A stretch of 64,000 nucleotides of DNA from Thalassotalea marina (GTDB lineage Bacteria > Pseudomonadota > Gammaproteobacteria > Enterobacterales > Alteromonadaceae), in NCBI RefSeq assembly GCF_014656435.1, contig NZ_BNCK01000003.1:186001-250000 (forward strand), in the 5' to 3' direction. Below the pieces are notes generated by a model that had not been told where the DNA came from, searched no databases, and was given only the letters and a program-made list of their open reading frames with translations. A program made the translations under genes and the position numbers. Shown here in pieces: positions 1 through 8,409 of the stretch (its first letter is position 1; every line of letters begins with the position of its first letter).

Positions 1-218
1 AACGTGCATTAAGCTGGCCTGATGTCAGTAAAATCCTCAATGCGATTAATGACGCAATGCGCGCTGAAGATACCGTTACCCTGCGTAAAATACTAATGGA
101 AGCGCCACTAGAATACCGCCCAGAGAATGAAACAACTAATCAAGCAACCAATCAAGCAAATAAGGTTGAACCGTCTACCAGTGACAACGAACAAGCCGCT
201 TTAGTCAGTAGCTGTTAG
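1..218 (+). CDS. C-terminal end of a sugar-nucleotide epimerase/dehydratase-like protein (partial)
   Basis: An open frame enters from the left edge and stops with TAG at 216-218. The visible tail of about 70 residues includes a segment of the form KILNAINDAMRAEDTVTLRK followed by ILMEAPLEYRPEN. This resembles the end of FlaA1/CapD-type polysaccharide biosynthesis dehydratases, where a helix with alternating short side chains precedes a 'xEYxPE' tail. The catalytic Rossmann domain is outside the window, so the assignment rests on the tail only. The last 25 residues are Asn/Thr/Gln/Ser-rich and look disordered. The gene converges on the next one with a 2-base gap. Confidence 0.4.
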   Translation, partial: RALSWPDVSKILNAINDAMRAEDTVTLRKILMEAPLEYRPENETTNQATNQANKVEPSTSDNEQAALVSSC

Positions 219-220
219 CT

Positions 221-1306
221 TTATTTACTGTCGGCTTTTTTTAGTAACAGCCAAGCCTTTGCATAATCAGGGAAATGTTTATTGGCTTGAAAATAGTCTT
301 TCCAGCCAAAGTAACTGCTTTTTAACCAATCAAGCTGGAACAAATTATTATCAAATGCACCACCTTGATCGGCTAATACACCCAAATGCACACTAGGTGT
401 TTTACTTGTTTCAAACTGGATCAAAAATAGCTTACCCAAACCAAGCTGTTTAACATTGCCAGCAAACGCGACATCTGCAGCAATAGGAATTTTATTTTCA
501 ATATCAGTGCCATAACCTAAAACGCCTTCAACTTCAGCAAAATACCAATATCTGGCCTGCTCAGTTTTACCTAACGTATAGTCATAATTGATACCGTTAT
601 TGCGATGTACATTAAAGTATCGTCGTTTGCCGTTAACGTCTAATACTCCCGTACCTTGCAATAGTACGTCATGTAACGCCTGCTCACTGATCCACACCAG
701 TGGTTTTGCTAGTTTTTGTTTATTTAATACGCCGCCAATTATTTGCTGGCGTGTATATTTAAATCGTGTCAGGTGATCTTTTTGTTGCAGCGCTTGTTCA
801 ATTGTTAAACCTTGCTCGTCAAACGGCAGTGCATACAAGGCTTGATTAAACTCTTTTGTTTGCACTTCACTGCCTTTTAACAGCTTTGAGTAGTACTTAG
901 TTAAAAAGATTTGCTGTTCAGGGATTTGCGTTAACAAGCGTTTCTTTACTTGATTATCGCTAGCCTTAGCCAACTTATTGGCCTGTGTTTTGTCAGGTAG
1001 CCAATGATAAAAATCAAAATGTTGTTTTAAGCCATCAAGGGTCAATGACTGCAGAGGCATTTGGCAAACATAGCTTAAGGTTTTTTTCACTCGTGCCAGT
1101 GTCGCTTGTTCGATCACTTGATTGCCAGCATGCACGGCAAATGAATCTTCAGGGTATTGTTGCATATAGGCAACCGTATTTTTTGCGACTTGGCAAAGTG
1201 CTTGGCTATCTACTGAAAAACTACCGTGTAAATTAGGGGACTTATCAAGAACAAACTGTGCTTGAGTACTAAAGCTCAAGCACAGTAAAAGGTATAAATA
1301 TTTCAT
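221..1306 (-). CDS. Exported MltA-like lytic transglycosylase family protein
   Basis: A 361-aa protein with an N-terminal signal peptide (about residues 1-16) and no lipobox, so probably periplasmic. MltA-family landmarks can be followed in order: FLTKYY (about 135), a 'TRQQIIGG' segment (about 185) like the TRAEID block, 'LQGTG' (about 216) like the family's QGSG, 'NNGINYDY' (about 236) like NGxPY, and a C-terminal 3D/double-psi-barrel block with LADQGGAF. Asp313 in that block sits where MltA enzymes keep the catalytic Asp. MltA enzymes cleave peptidoglycan to 1,6-anhydro-muropeptides. The match is divergent, so activity is uncertain. It overlaps the stop of the upstream glutathione peroxidase by one base (TAATG), so the two are probably translated from one mRNA. 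Confidence 0.65.
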   Translation of the reverse strand: MKYLYLLLCLSFSTQAQFVLDKSPNLHGSFSVDSQALCQVAKNTVAYMQQYPEDSFAVHAGNQVIEQATLARVKKTLSYVCQMPLQSLTLDGLKQHFDFYHWLPDKTQANKLAKASDNQVKKRLLTQIPEQQIFLTKYYSKLLKGSEVQTKEFNQALYALPFDEQGLTIEQALQQKDHLTRFKYTRQQIIGGVLNKQKLAKPLVWISEQALHDVLLQGTGVLDVNGKRRYFNVHRNNGINYDYTLGKTEQARYWYFAEVEGVLGYGTDIENKIPIAADVAFAGNVKQLGLGKLFLIQFETSKTPSVHLGVLADQGGAFDNNLFQLDWLKSSYFGWKDYFQANKHFPDYAKAWLLLKKADSK

Positions 1307-1872
1307 TAAGTATTGTTGTTCATCAGTGCTTCAATAGCCTGAATAAACTCTTCAGAATCTGGGTCAACTTTTGGACTGAATACTTGCACATTTTGTCCGT
1401 CGCCGTCGACTAAATATTTATAAAAATTCCACTTTGGCGAAGAAGATTTTTCTGCCAAGTGTTTAAACACACTGTTGGCGTCACTGCCCCTTACCGCACT
1501 TGTTGATAACATGGTAAAGGTTACGCCGTAGTTAACGTAACACACCTTGGCTGTCTCTTTTTCATCATCCTCTTCTTGGAAAAAGTCATCTGATGGGAAT
1601 CCAATAACCACCAAACCTTTGTCGCGATATTTCTTATGAATCGCTTCAAGTTGTTTAAAATGTGGGGTGAAGCCACAGTTACTGGCAGTGTTAACAATTA
1701 ACACAGGTTTACCTTGAGTTAATTCACATAAATCTACTTGTTTTGACGAATGCAGCTTTTGTTTAGTGACTTGCAAATAACTAGGGCAAGCGCCTTGCTC
1801 TGTGGCATTGGCATTCGCCATAGATGATAGAGTAATGGTGGCACATAACGCCAGCCAAGATAAAAATTTCAT
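1306..1872 (-). CDS. Exported glutathione peroxidase-family thiol peroxidase
   Basis: A 188-aa GPx-fold protein with a signal peptide (about residues 1-23), unlike the usual cytoplasmic enzymes, so it probably acts in the periplasm. The peroxidatic Cys66 lies in NTASNCGFT, and Trp148-Asn149 of the WNF motif are present. The tetrad Gln, usually in FP(C/S)NQF, is replaced: the sequence here is FPSDDFF with Asp96 at that position. Bacterial GPx-like enzymes generally reduce peroxides with thioredoxin-type reductants. Extra cysteines (29, 49, 111) could act as resolving thiols. First gene of a pair with the MltA-like gene. The family call is secure; the substrate is not. Confidence 0.85.
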   Translation of the reverse strand: MKFLSWLALCATITLSSMANANATEQGACPSYLQVTKQKLHSSKQVDLCELTQGKPVLIVNTASNCGFTPHFKQLEAIHKKYRDKGLVVIGFPSDDFFQEEDDEKETAKVCYVNYGVTFTMLSTSAVRGSDANSVFKHLAEKSSSPKWNFYKYLVDGDGQNVQVFSPKVDPDSEEFIQAIEALMNNNT

Positions 1873-1974
1873 CGTGTTAAATCCTCTTGAAATACTTAGT
1901 TAAAATTTACGCTGCTCAGCACGAAAAAGATCAAGTACAATGGGCTAAAATAACATCAATAAAGAGCGCTATTC

Positions 1975-3048
1975 ATGAAGAAAAAACTTGCACTTGCTTT
2001 ACTATCTGCCCTGAGCATAAATTACTCTGCTTATGCTGGCAACAATGAACCATCAGAGGTTTATCAATATCTACAACAGCTTGCGGTACCTGAAAAAGGC
2101 ATTGGCGCTCGAGAAGCAGGCACAAAAGAGGAACAGCGCACCGCTGATTTTATTGCTAAGGAATTAGAAAAATTTGGCTTAGCTGTCACTTATCAACCTT
2201 TTGTTTTTGGTAAAAATTCACTTAAATCCACCAACATTATTGCCGATTCAAATCCAAAAGCGAGCAAGACAATTATATTGGGCGCTCACTACGACTCTAC
2301 GGGGGCTGAAAAAGGGTCTTTAGGTGCCATAGATAACGGCGCAGGTGTAGCTGCAATGTTGGCGATTGCCAAGAAAATGGGCAGCACATCAAACCAAGAT
2401 ATCAACTTTCGCTACATTGCTTTTGGCGCAGAAGAAACCGGGTTAGAAGGCTCTCGTTATTATGTTAAACAACTAAAAGCGTCACCTGATGAGCTTGCCA
2501 ATATTAAAGCGATGATCAATTTTGATACTATTGCTGGTGGCGATATTGTTTATGTTCATAGTGCACATACGAAACCTTATCGTTGTGCGAGCAAAGAGTT
2601 CCCGTACAACAGCGATACTAGCATCAGAAATGCGCTATTGAGTGCTTCAACTAAAGTGTTAGGTGAAAAAGACCAATACACAGTGCACCCTGCCTACCCA
2701 GGCTACCCTGAGGGAGTTACAGGTTCTTGGTCTGATCACGCACCGTTCGCTTGTGCTGGAATTCCAATTGCTTACGTTGAAGCAACTAACTTTACCATTA
2801 ACGGTGAAGAAGGCTACGATGGCTATTCACAAACCACGAACCCGACCACATGGAGTTGTTTTGATAGTAAAAATCTTTCTGCCTGTGACCGCAAAGACGA
2901 AAAACACTGGGGCAAAATTTGGCACACTAAATTTGATAACCTAGAGACGTTAAACCAAATGTTTCCTGGCCGCATTGAACAGCAACTTGATCAAACCGTT
3001 GCGGTGTTTGATGAGCTGTTTAGCAACATTAATAAATACATGAAATAA
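1975..3048 (+). CDS. Exported M28-family zinc aminopeptidase
   Basis: A 357-aa secreted metallopeptidase with a signal peptide ending near 'AYA' (residue 21). The di-zinc site of family M28 is complete: His105 in GAHYDS, Asp120 in AIDNGAG, the catalytic and ligand pair Glu153/Glu154 in GAEETGLEGS, Asp184 in INFDTIA and His255 in SDHAPF. Such enzymes remove N-terminal residues from peptides outside the cytoplasm. Four cysteines after residue 200 may form disulfides. A single gene, transcribed divergently from the GPx/MltA pair with about 100 bp between the starts. Confidence 0.9.
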   Translation: MKKKLALALLSALSINYSAYAGNNEPSEVYQYLQQLAVPEKGIGAREAGTKEEQRTADFIAKELEKFGLAVTYQPFVFGKNSLKSTNIIADSNPKASKTIILGAHYDSTGAEKGSLGAIDNGAGVAAMLAIAKKMGSTSNQDINFRYIAFGAEETGLEGSRYYVKQLKASPDELANIKAMINFDTIAGGDIVYVHSAHTKPYRCASKEFPYNSDTSIRNALLSASTKVLGEKDQYTVHPAYPGYPEGVTGSWSDHAPFACAGIPIAYVEATNFTINGEEGYDGYSQTTNPTTWSCFDSKNLSACDRKDEKHWGKIWHTKFDNLETLNQMFPGRIEQQLDQTVAVFDELFSNINKYMK

Positions 3049-3364
3049 TTGACCATAAAAAATGGGATTCATATGCAAATTAGCCTGCAAGCAAGTTGTT
3101 AGTAATCCCGTTAACATTTTGTAAAATCAGTAATTTAACGTGCTTTCTAAGCGAGCTGACGAAAGCACGTTGCAACATCTCACACGCTAGTGCACTCTTT
3201 ATTCTGGATAAAACTAACTCAGCAGTTTTATTGCATTGTTAAACCTTATCGTGTTTAAGTAATAAAACTCATTGTATGCAGGTCTACTCCAGCAAGAATA
3301 AACAGGAATTTTTGTTAAGTTAGCATACACTTTTGTTAACGGAATATAGAGTATCTCAATCATC
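3049..3364. other. Intergenic stretch, 316 bp
   Basis: No open frame with a ribosome-binding site was found. It contains the perfect inverted repeat at 3137-3171. The region before the efflux adaptor start is AT-rich and probably carries that operon's promoter, but no convincing -35/-10 pair can be fixed by eye. Confidence 0.5.
3137..3171. repeat. Perfect 11-bp inverted repeat
   Basis: AACGTGCTTTC at 3137-3147 and its exact reverse complement at 3161-3171, separated by 13 bases. No T-run follows on either strand, so it is not a standard intrinsic terminator. It lies about 90 bp after the peptidase stop and about 195 bp before the efflux operon. It could be an operator, an mRNA 3'-end stabiliser or the stem of a small RNA. 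Confidence 0.6.
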
Positions 3365-4465
3365 ATGAAAAATTTTCACCAGCAGTTCATTGCTACCGTC
3401 GCCGTTTGTTTATCGTTTGCTTTTTTTGTTCCGCACAGTGATGCAAGGCAAGGCTTTCCAGCCAATGTCAATGTGACTGAGGTGAAAGAAACTCAATTAT
3501 CTCCTGTTGCTTGGGTAACGGGTACCGTGGTCAGCCGAAACAATTCGCAAATTGCCGCTGAAGTGTCAGGGCGACTGATCATGCTTGCCGATTTAGGCGC
3601 TCATGTTGAAAAGGGACAAGTCATTGCAAAACTAGACCCTCAACCGTTAACGCTGCAATTACATGAAGCTCAAGCCAATACAGAAAGCGCAAAAGCGACC
3701 GCAGCATTCCAAGAATCAGAAGTAAAAAGAAAAAAAGCACTCGTCGATAAAAAATTAATTGCCGAACAATCACTAGAAGAAACGATATCTTCTTACCAAA
3801 GAGCAAAAGCCAACTTAGCCGCTGAACAAGCAAAATTGGCACAAATTAAACAAGACCTTGCTTACACAGAATTAAAAGCCCCTTTTGAAGGTATTGTTGC
3901 TCAGCGCTTGCGTAACCAAGGGGAGTTTGTCAATAACGGCAATGCCATCATTCGTTTGGTAGAAACGGCCAATGTTGAAGCCTCTTTATTTGCACCATTA
4001 ACCGCATACCGCTTTTTACAACAAAGCGACGACTTATTAATTAAATCACCACTTGGTGAAAACAGAGCTCCCATTAAAACCATTATTCCAGTTGCTGATA
4101 CACGTTCACATTTAATGGAAGTCAGGCTGGACATGTCAGCAATTGACTGGCCAATTGGTTTAGATATTAAAGCCGCTGTAGCTAACGGCGCTAGCAAACA
4201 AGTAACCGCAGTGCCACGAGACGCCTTAGTGCTAAGACGCAATGCGACCAGTATTTTTATAATCGACGCAGAGAATAAAGCTAAACAGATCCCAGTGACG
4301 ATTGGCATTAGCGAAGGACAATTAGTCGAAGTGCAAGGCGATGTTCGCCCTGGTCAATTAGTTGTTATTAGAGGCGCTGAGCGATTACAGCCTGGTCAGG
4401 CGGTCAACATCAAACAGAATAACCAAGCCTTGGTTTCTGGCAGCGACTCAGCAGGTAATCGATAA
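3365..4465 (+). CDS. RND efflux periplasmic adaptor (membrane fusion protein)
   Basis: A 366-aa HlyD/AcrA-type adaptor. An N-terminal hydrophobic signal (about 8-26) is followed by a lipoyl/barrel-sandwich half (VVSRNNSQIAAEVSGRL), a coiled-coil hairpin rich in Ala, Gln, Glu and Lys (about 95-160), the second lipoyl half (YTELKAPFEGIV) and beta-barrel/membrane-proximal domains ending with 'GQLVVIRGAERLQPGQAV'. It bridges the inner-membrane pump to an outer-membrane TolC-type channel. It overlaps the pump gene by one base (TAATG). No outer-membrane factor is encoded nearby, so one from elsewhere is probably shared. Confidence 0.9.
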   Translation: MKNFHQQFIATVAVCLSFAFFVPHSDARQGFPANVNVTEVKETQLSPVAWVTGTVVSRNNSQIAAEVSGRLIMLADLGAHVEKGQVIAKLDPQPLTLQLHEAQANTESAKATAAFQESEVKRKKALVDKKLIAEQSLEETISSYQRAKANLAAEQAKLAQIKQDLAYTELKAPFEGIVAQRLRNQGEFVNNGNAIIRLVETANVEASLFAPLTAYRFLQQSDDLLIKSPLGENRAPIKTIIPVADTRSHLMEVRLDMSAIDWPIGLDIKAAVANGASKQVTAVPRDALVLRRNATSIFIIDAENKAKQIPVTIGISEGQLVEVQGDVRPGQLVVIRGAERLQPGQAVNIKQNNQALVSGSDSAGNR

Positions 4466-7400
4466 TGACGCTAACTACCGCATCACTGAGAAATCCCACA
4501 GCCGTTGTCGTCGCGGTATTACTTATTGCCCTATTTGGTGCAATCAGTTTATTTAAGCTTCCCATACAATTAACACCTGACATCAGCCAGCCACAAATTG
4601 TTATCTCTACCAGCTGGCGTGCCGCCGCTCCTGAAGAAATAGAAGCAGAAATTATCGAACGTCAAGAAGATGTACTAAAGGGCTTACAAGGCTTAGAGCT
4701 ACTTGAGTCTGCATCAAATCAAGGACGTGGTAGCATTACTTTACGTTACAAAACCGGCGTTAACCTTGAACGTGCATTAATTGATGTCATGAATGCACTG
4801 AACCAAGTCCCCAATTACCCACCTGATGCCACTGAGCCAGTGATTGCTGTTGGTGGTGCCAGCACTTTTGAAGCGATTGCATGGTTTGCGTTAAAGCCGA
4901 CTGAGGGCAATACCCGTGACATAGTGTCATACCAAGATTACGTGGAAGAAGTTATTCAAACCCGTTTAGAACGTGTTGAAGGCATTTCTCAAACCAATGC
5001 ATTTGGTGGCCTACCAACAGAATTACGCATTACCTTTGATCCCTATAAAGCGGCAACACTGGGGTTAAACATTCCTTTTATCGCCAGTACCTTAGCGCAA
5101 AATAATGATACTTCCGGTGGCTTTAATGATATTGGTCGACGTAAATATACGCTTCGCTTTTCCGGTAAATACGGGGTTGAACAATTACAAAACATGGTAT
5201 TGGATTGGCGAGATGGACAGCCAATTTTACTTAAAGATGTTGCCAATGTAGAACTAACCTTAGCCGATCGTGTTGGCATTCTCACCTTAGACGGCGAGCC
5301 AGCAATCGCAATGAACGCGCAAGTTGAGCAAGGTGTTAATGTGATGCAGGTGATGGAAGGTTTGCAAGCCGCCATGACCGAATTAAATGAAGGACCACTT
5401 AAACGCGCCAATTTAAAGCTTATTCAAATGTACGATGAAACCATCTACATTGGCCGCTCAATGAGTTTGGTACAAAACAACCTGATGTTGGGTATCTTCT
5501 TAGCGGTCATCGTACTTTGGTGGTTTTTAAGAAAATTCCGCGCAACTTTAATTGTTGGTTTATCAATTCCCATTTCATTGATTGTCACTTTAGTGGTGAT
5601 GTACAGTACCGGTCGCACGTTAAATATTATTTCCATGGCAGGTTTAGCCTTTGCCGTAGGTATGGTGTTAGATGCCGCAATTGTGGTGCTTGAAAACATT
5701 GTTCGGCTGCGAGAAAAAGGCGAAAATTCACACGATGCATCACTAAAAGGTACAACCCAAGTTTGGGGTGCACTGATGTCATCAACTGCAACCACGGTTG
5801 CCATCTTTTTACCTATCGTTTTTCTGGAAGAAGTATCAGGACAATTGTTTGCGGATCTCGCCATCACCATAGCTGTTGCTATTGTGGCTTCGCTATTAAT
5901 CGCAGTCACAGTATTACCAACAGCAGCGCGAAGATTATTAAAAGAAATCAACTCAGACGATCCACATGAACACTGGTGGAACAATATCACCAATGGTGTA
6001 ATGCGTATTACCTCTACGCCGACCAAACGTTATGCATGGGTATTTGGATTAATGTTGTTTTCATTTGTTGGCAGTTATTTATTGTTTCCCAAAGTAGATT
6101 ATTTACCTAAGGGCAATCAAAACTCTTTTAACGCCTTTTTACTGCCACCGCCTGGGCAAAGCTATCAAGCGGCACGCGTAGAAATGAGCGACGAAATCAA
6201 CCGTCGATTAATGCCGTATTTGCAAGGTGAAAAACAGCCGAAAATAGAACATTCATGGTTGGGCTTTTTTGGCAATTTTGGTTTTATGGGTGGCCGTGCA
6301 GAAGACGCCGACCACATCAAAGATATTGTCAACGTCATTAATGGTGAAGTATTAGCTGGCTTCCCAGATACCATAGCTTTTGCTTCTCAAGAAGAGCTGT
6401 TTGGTAATTTAGGTGGTGGCCGACGCATCGATATTGACATCCAAGGTAATGAAGTTGACCAATTATTAATGGCCGCCAGAGTTGGCTTTGGTGCTGTTTC
6501 TCAGGCGCTGCCCGGTGCACAAGTTCAACCAACCCCAGGTTTATCTTTAGCAGAGCCTGAGCTTAGAATGATCCCAGATGAACGCAGTGTGGCAGAAGCG
6601 GGGTGGACTCGCCAGCAAATGTCCTCTATCTCTCGCGCTTTAGGACAAGGCCTATATGTGGGTGACTATTTTAATGGTCAAAAACGTTTAGATGTATTTT
6701 TACGCTCAACCGATTGGGACTCTCCCGAGGAGTTAGCATCAATTCCATTGTTTACACCACAAGCAGGTGTGCAACCTGTAGGTGAATTAGTTGATGTAGT
6801 CAGAACCGCAGGACCTAGTTCAATCCGACGTGTTGATCGCAAACGTACAATTACTTTGCAGGTGACTCCACCTGATGAAGTGAGTTTAGAAGAAGCTATC
6901 AATAGAATTAAAGAACAAGCAGAGCCCGCTATTATGGCGCAATTATCAGAAGATGGCTCGGTGAGTTATCGAGGCTCAGCTAAGGCGTTAACAACCGCAC
7001 TGGCCAATATGAGTCAAAGTTTTATTCTCGCTTTGATCATCTTGTACTTGTTAATGTCAGCGTTATTCCGCTCATTCAAAGACAGCTTATTAGTTGTGTT
7101 AACCATTCCACTGGCAACCGTTGGTGGCTTTGCGTTATTACAAATGACTAACTTCGTTATATTCCAACCGCTAGATTTATTAACCATGATAGGTTTTGTT
7201 ATCTTGCTAGGTTTAGTGGTTAACAATGCAATTTTATTGGTGTACCAAACGCGAATTGGTGAAAGTGAAGGCCTTTCTCGACATGATGCTGTTCAACAAG
7301 CCGTAAGATTAAGGTTACGTCCTATTTTAATGAGTACCTTAACCAGTATTTGTGGCATGTTGCCTCTGTTAGTGATCCCAGGTGCGGGTGCAGAGCTATA

Positions 7401-7533
7401 CCGCGGTATTGCGGCTGTAATTGTTGGTGGTATGAGTGTTAGTACAGTATTTACCTTGATATTTTTACCGAGTTTATTGCAAATGGGTAAAACAAGATCT
7501 GTGCATAACAATGAATTTGCACCCGCGAAATAA
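4465..7533 (+). CDS. RND-family efflux pump inner-membrane transporter
   Basis: A 1022-aa inner-membrane, proton-driven drug/solute exporter with two six-helix halves and two large periplasmic loops, near the family's usual length. The start (NPTAVVVAVLLIALFGAISL) and 'PDISQPQIVIST' are typical of RND transporters. In TM4 the motif is GMVLDAAIVVLENI, with one Asp where AcrB-like pumps have two. TM10 reads LGLVVNNAILLVY and lacks the Lys found in AcrB. It forms a two-gene operon with the adaptor. The substrate cannot be predicted; the methionine clusters typical of copper/silver exporters are not evident. Confidence 0.92.
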   Translation: MTLTTASLRNPTAVVVAVLLIALFGAISLFKLPIQLTPDISQPQIVISTSWRAAAPEEIEAEIIERQEDVLKGLQGLELLESASNQGRGSITLRYKTGVNLERALIDVMNALNQVPNYPPDATEPVIAVGGASTFEAIAWFALKPTEGNTRDIVSYQDYVEEVIQTRLERVEGISQTNAFGGLPTELRITFDPYKAATLGLNIPFIASTLAQNNDTSGGFNDIGRRKYTLRFSGKYGVEQLQNMVLDWRDGQPILLKDVANVELTLADRVGILTLDGEPAIAMNAQVEQGVNVMQVMEGLQAAMTELNEGPLKRANLKLIQMYDETIYIGRSMSLVQNNLMLGIFLAVIVLWWFLRKFRATLIVGLSIPISLIVTLVVMYSTGRTLNIISMAGLAFAVGMVLDAAIVVLENIVRLREKGENSHDASLKGTTQVWGALMSSTATTVAIFLPIVFLEEVSGQLFADLAITIAVAIVASLLIAVTVLPTAARRLLKEINSDDPHEHWWNNITNGVMRITSTPTKRYAWVFGLMLFSFVGSYLLFPKVDYLPKGNQNSFNAFLLPPPGQSYQAARVEMSDEINRRLMPYLQGEKQPKIEHSWLGFFGNFGFMGGRAEDADHIKDIVNVINGEVLAGFPDTIAFASQEELFGNLGGGRRIDIDIQGNEVDQLLMAARVGFGAVSQALPGAQVQPTPGLSLAEPELRMIPDERSVAEAGWTRQQMSSISRALGQGLYVGDYFNGQKRLDVFLRSTDWDSPEELASIPLFTPQAGVQPVGELVDVVRTAGPSSIRRVDRKRTITLQVTPPDEVSLEEAINRIKEQAEPAIMAQLSEDGSVSYRGSAKALTTALANMSQSFILALIILYLLMSALFRSFKDSLLVVLTIPLATVGGFALLQMTNFVIFQPLDLLTMIGFVILLGLVVNNAILLVYQTRIGESEGLSRHDAVQQAVRLRLRPILMSTLTSICGMLPLLVIPGAGAELYRGIAAVIVGGMSVSTVFTLIFLPSLLQMGKTRSVHNNEFAPAK

Positions 7534-7558
7534 GTGCATGTATAGAATAGGATAAAGA

Positions 7559-7584
7559 AAGCCTGCTGCTATCAGGCTTCTTTT
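7559..7584. terminator. Bidirectional intrinsic terminator
   Basis: A stem AAGCCTG (7559-7565) pairs with CAGGCTT (7573-7579), followed by CTTTT on the plus strand and a T-rich tract on the minus strand. It lies between the convergent pump gene and the DJ-1-like gene. Confidence 0.7.
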
Positions 7585-7592
7585 ACTGAGGT

Positions 7593-8309
7593 TTATTTAT
7601 CTAGCAAAAGTTCGATCAAACGTTTAGCCACTGGCAAAGCCGATTTAGGGTTTTGCCCAGTTAAAATACCTTGATCAAAAACGACATATGGCTCATCGGG
7701 CGCAGCAAATGAAAAGTAAGCGCCTTGAGCTTTAAATTTATCTTCCAATAAAAACGGGTAGTTTTCTCTCGGCCAACTACCTTCCTCGGCATTTGATTTT
7801 GCCGTCATCTTAAGACCTTCAACCAAGTATTTACCTTGCTCATTTTTAATATCAACAAACGCGGCAGGACCGTGACAAACAGCGGAAATAATTTTGTTTT
7901 GTGCTAAAAAACTTAACGATAAACGTTTTAGCTCAGCATGTTGAGCTAAGTCGAACATTGGGCCTGATCCACCTGGCACGTAAAAGGCAACATAATCGTC
8001 AGCCCGCACGTCGACTAGCGGCTTTGGTGTTTTAATATTAGTTGTTGATAACATGCCTTGATAAATCGCTTTTTCTTGTTCGGAAAGTCGGTTTAGAGCA
8101 GCAGGAAATCCTTCACTCCCTCCTGGGCTAGCAAACTCAATATCAAAACCGTGCTTTTTAATATGCTCAAAGGGGGCGACGACTTCTGGTAAATAATAAC
8201 CATGTTTATCGGCAGACAAAATGAATAACACTTTATCATTAGCCCAACTGGCATGAATAAAGCCAGTTGTGAATAAGAGTACGATAATAAAAAGTTTAAT
8301 GGTGTGCAT
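7593..8309 (-). CDS. Exported DJ-1/PfpI family protein (type 1 glutamine amidotransferase-like)
   Basis: A 238-aa protein with a signal peptide (about 1-23) and a DJ-1/PfpI fold. The nucleophile elbow AVCHGP holds Cys145 and His146, and a DYVAFYVPGGSG strand-loop precedes it, as in Hsp31-like members. A conserved Glu of the DJ-1 site may lie in the SPGGSEGFP region. Family members act as glyoxalases, deglycases or holdases; the exported location is less usual. It stands alone, convergent with the pump operon. The family is secure; the reaction is not. Confidence 0.85.
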   Translation of the reverse strand: MHTIKLFIIVLLFTTGFIHASWANDKVLFILSADKHGYYLPEVVAPFEHIKKHGFDIEFASPGGSEGFPAALNRLSEQEKAIYQGMLSTTNIKTPKPLVDVRADDYVAFYVPGGSGPMFDLAQHAELKRLSLSFLAQNKIISAVCHGPAAFVDIKNEQGKYLVEGLKMTAKSNAEEGSWPRENYPFLLEDKFKAQGAYFSFAAPDEPYVVFDQGILTGQNPKSALPVAKRLIELLLDK

Positions 8310-8409
8310 CTATAGCTCCTGTAATGTAACTGTCAGCAGCACTATCAGATGTTTTCACACCTTATTCATTACTCAATCATGAACATTTATGACTTTTTAT
8401 GATTTCTCG

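Noticed and set aside
140-170. Short CAACCAATCAAGCAA-type repeats near the left edge
   Set aside because: They are codon repeats within the disordered tail of a coding frame, not a CRISPR or regulatory repeat.
5445-6026. A 193-codon open frame antisense to the RND pump
   Set aside because: It lies fully inside a clearly real gene, has no family resemblance and shows the biased composition of an antisense shadow.
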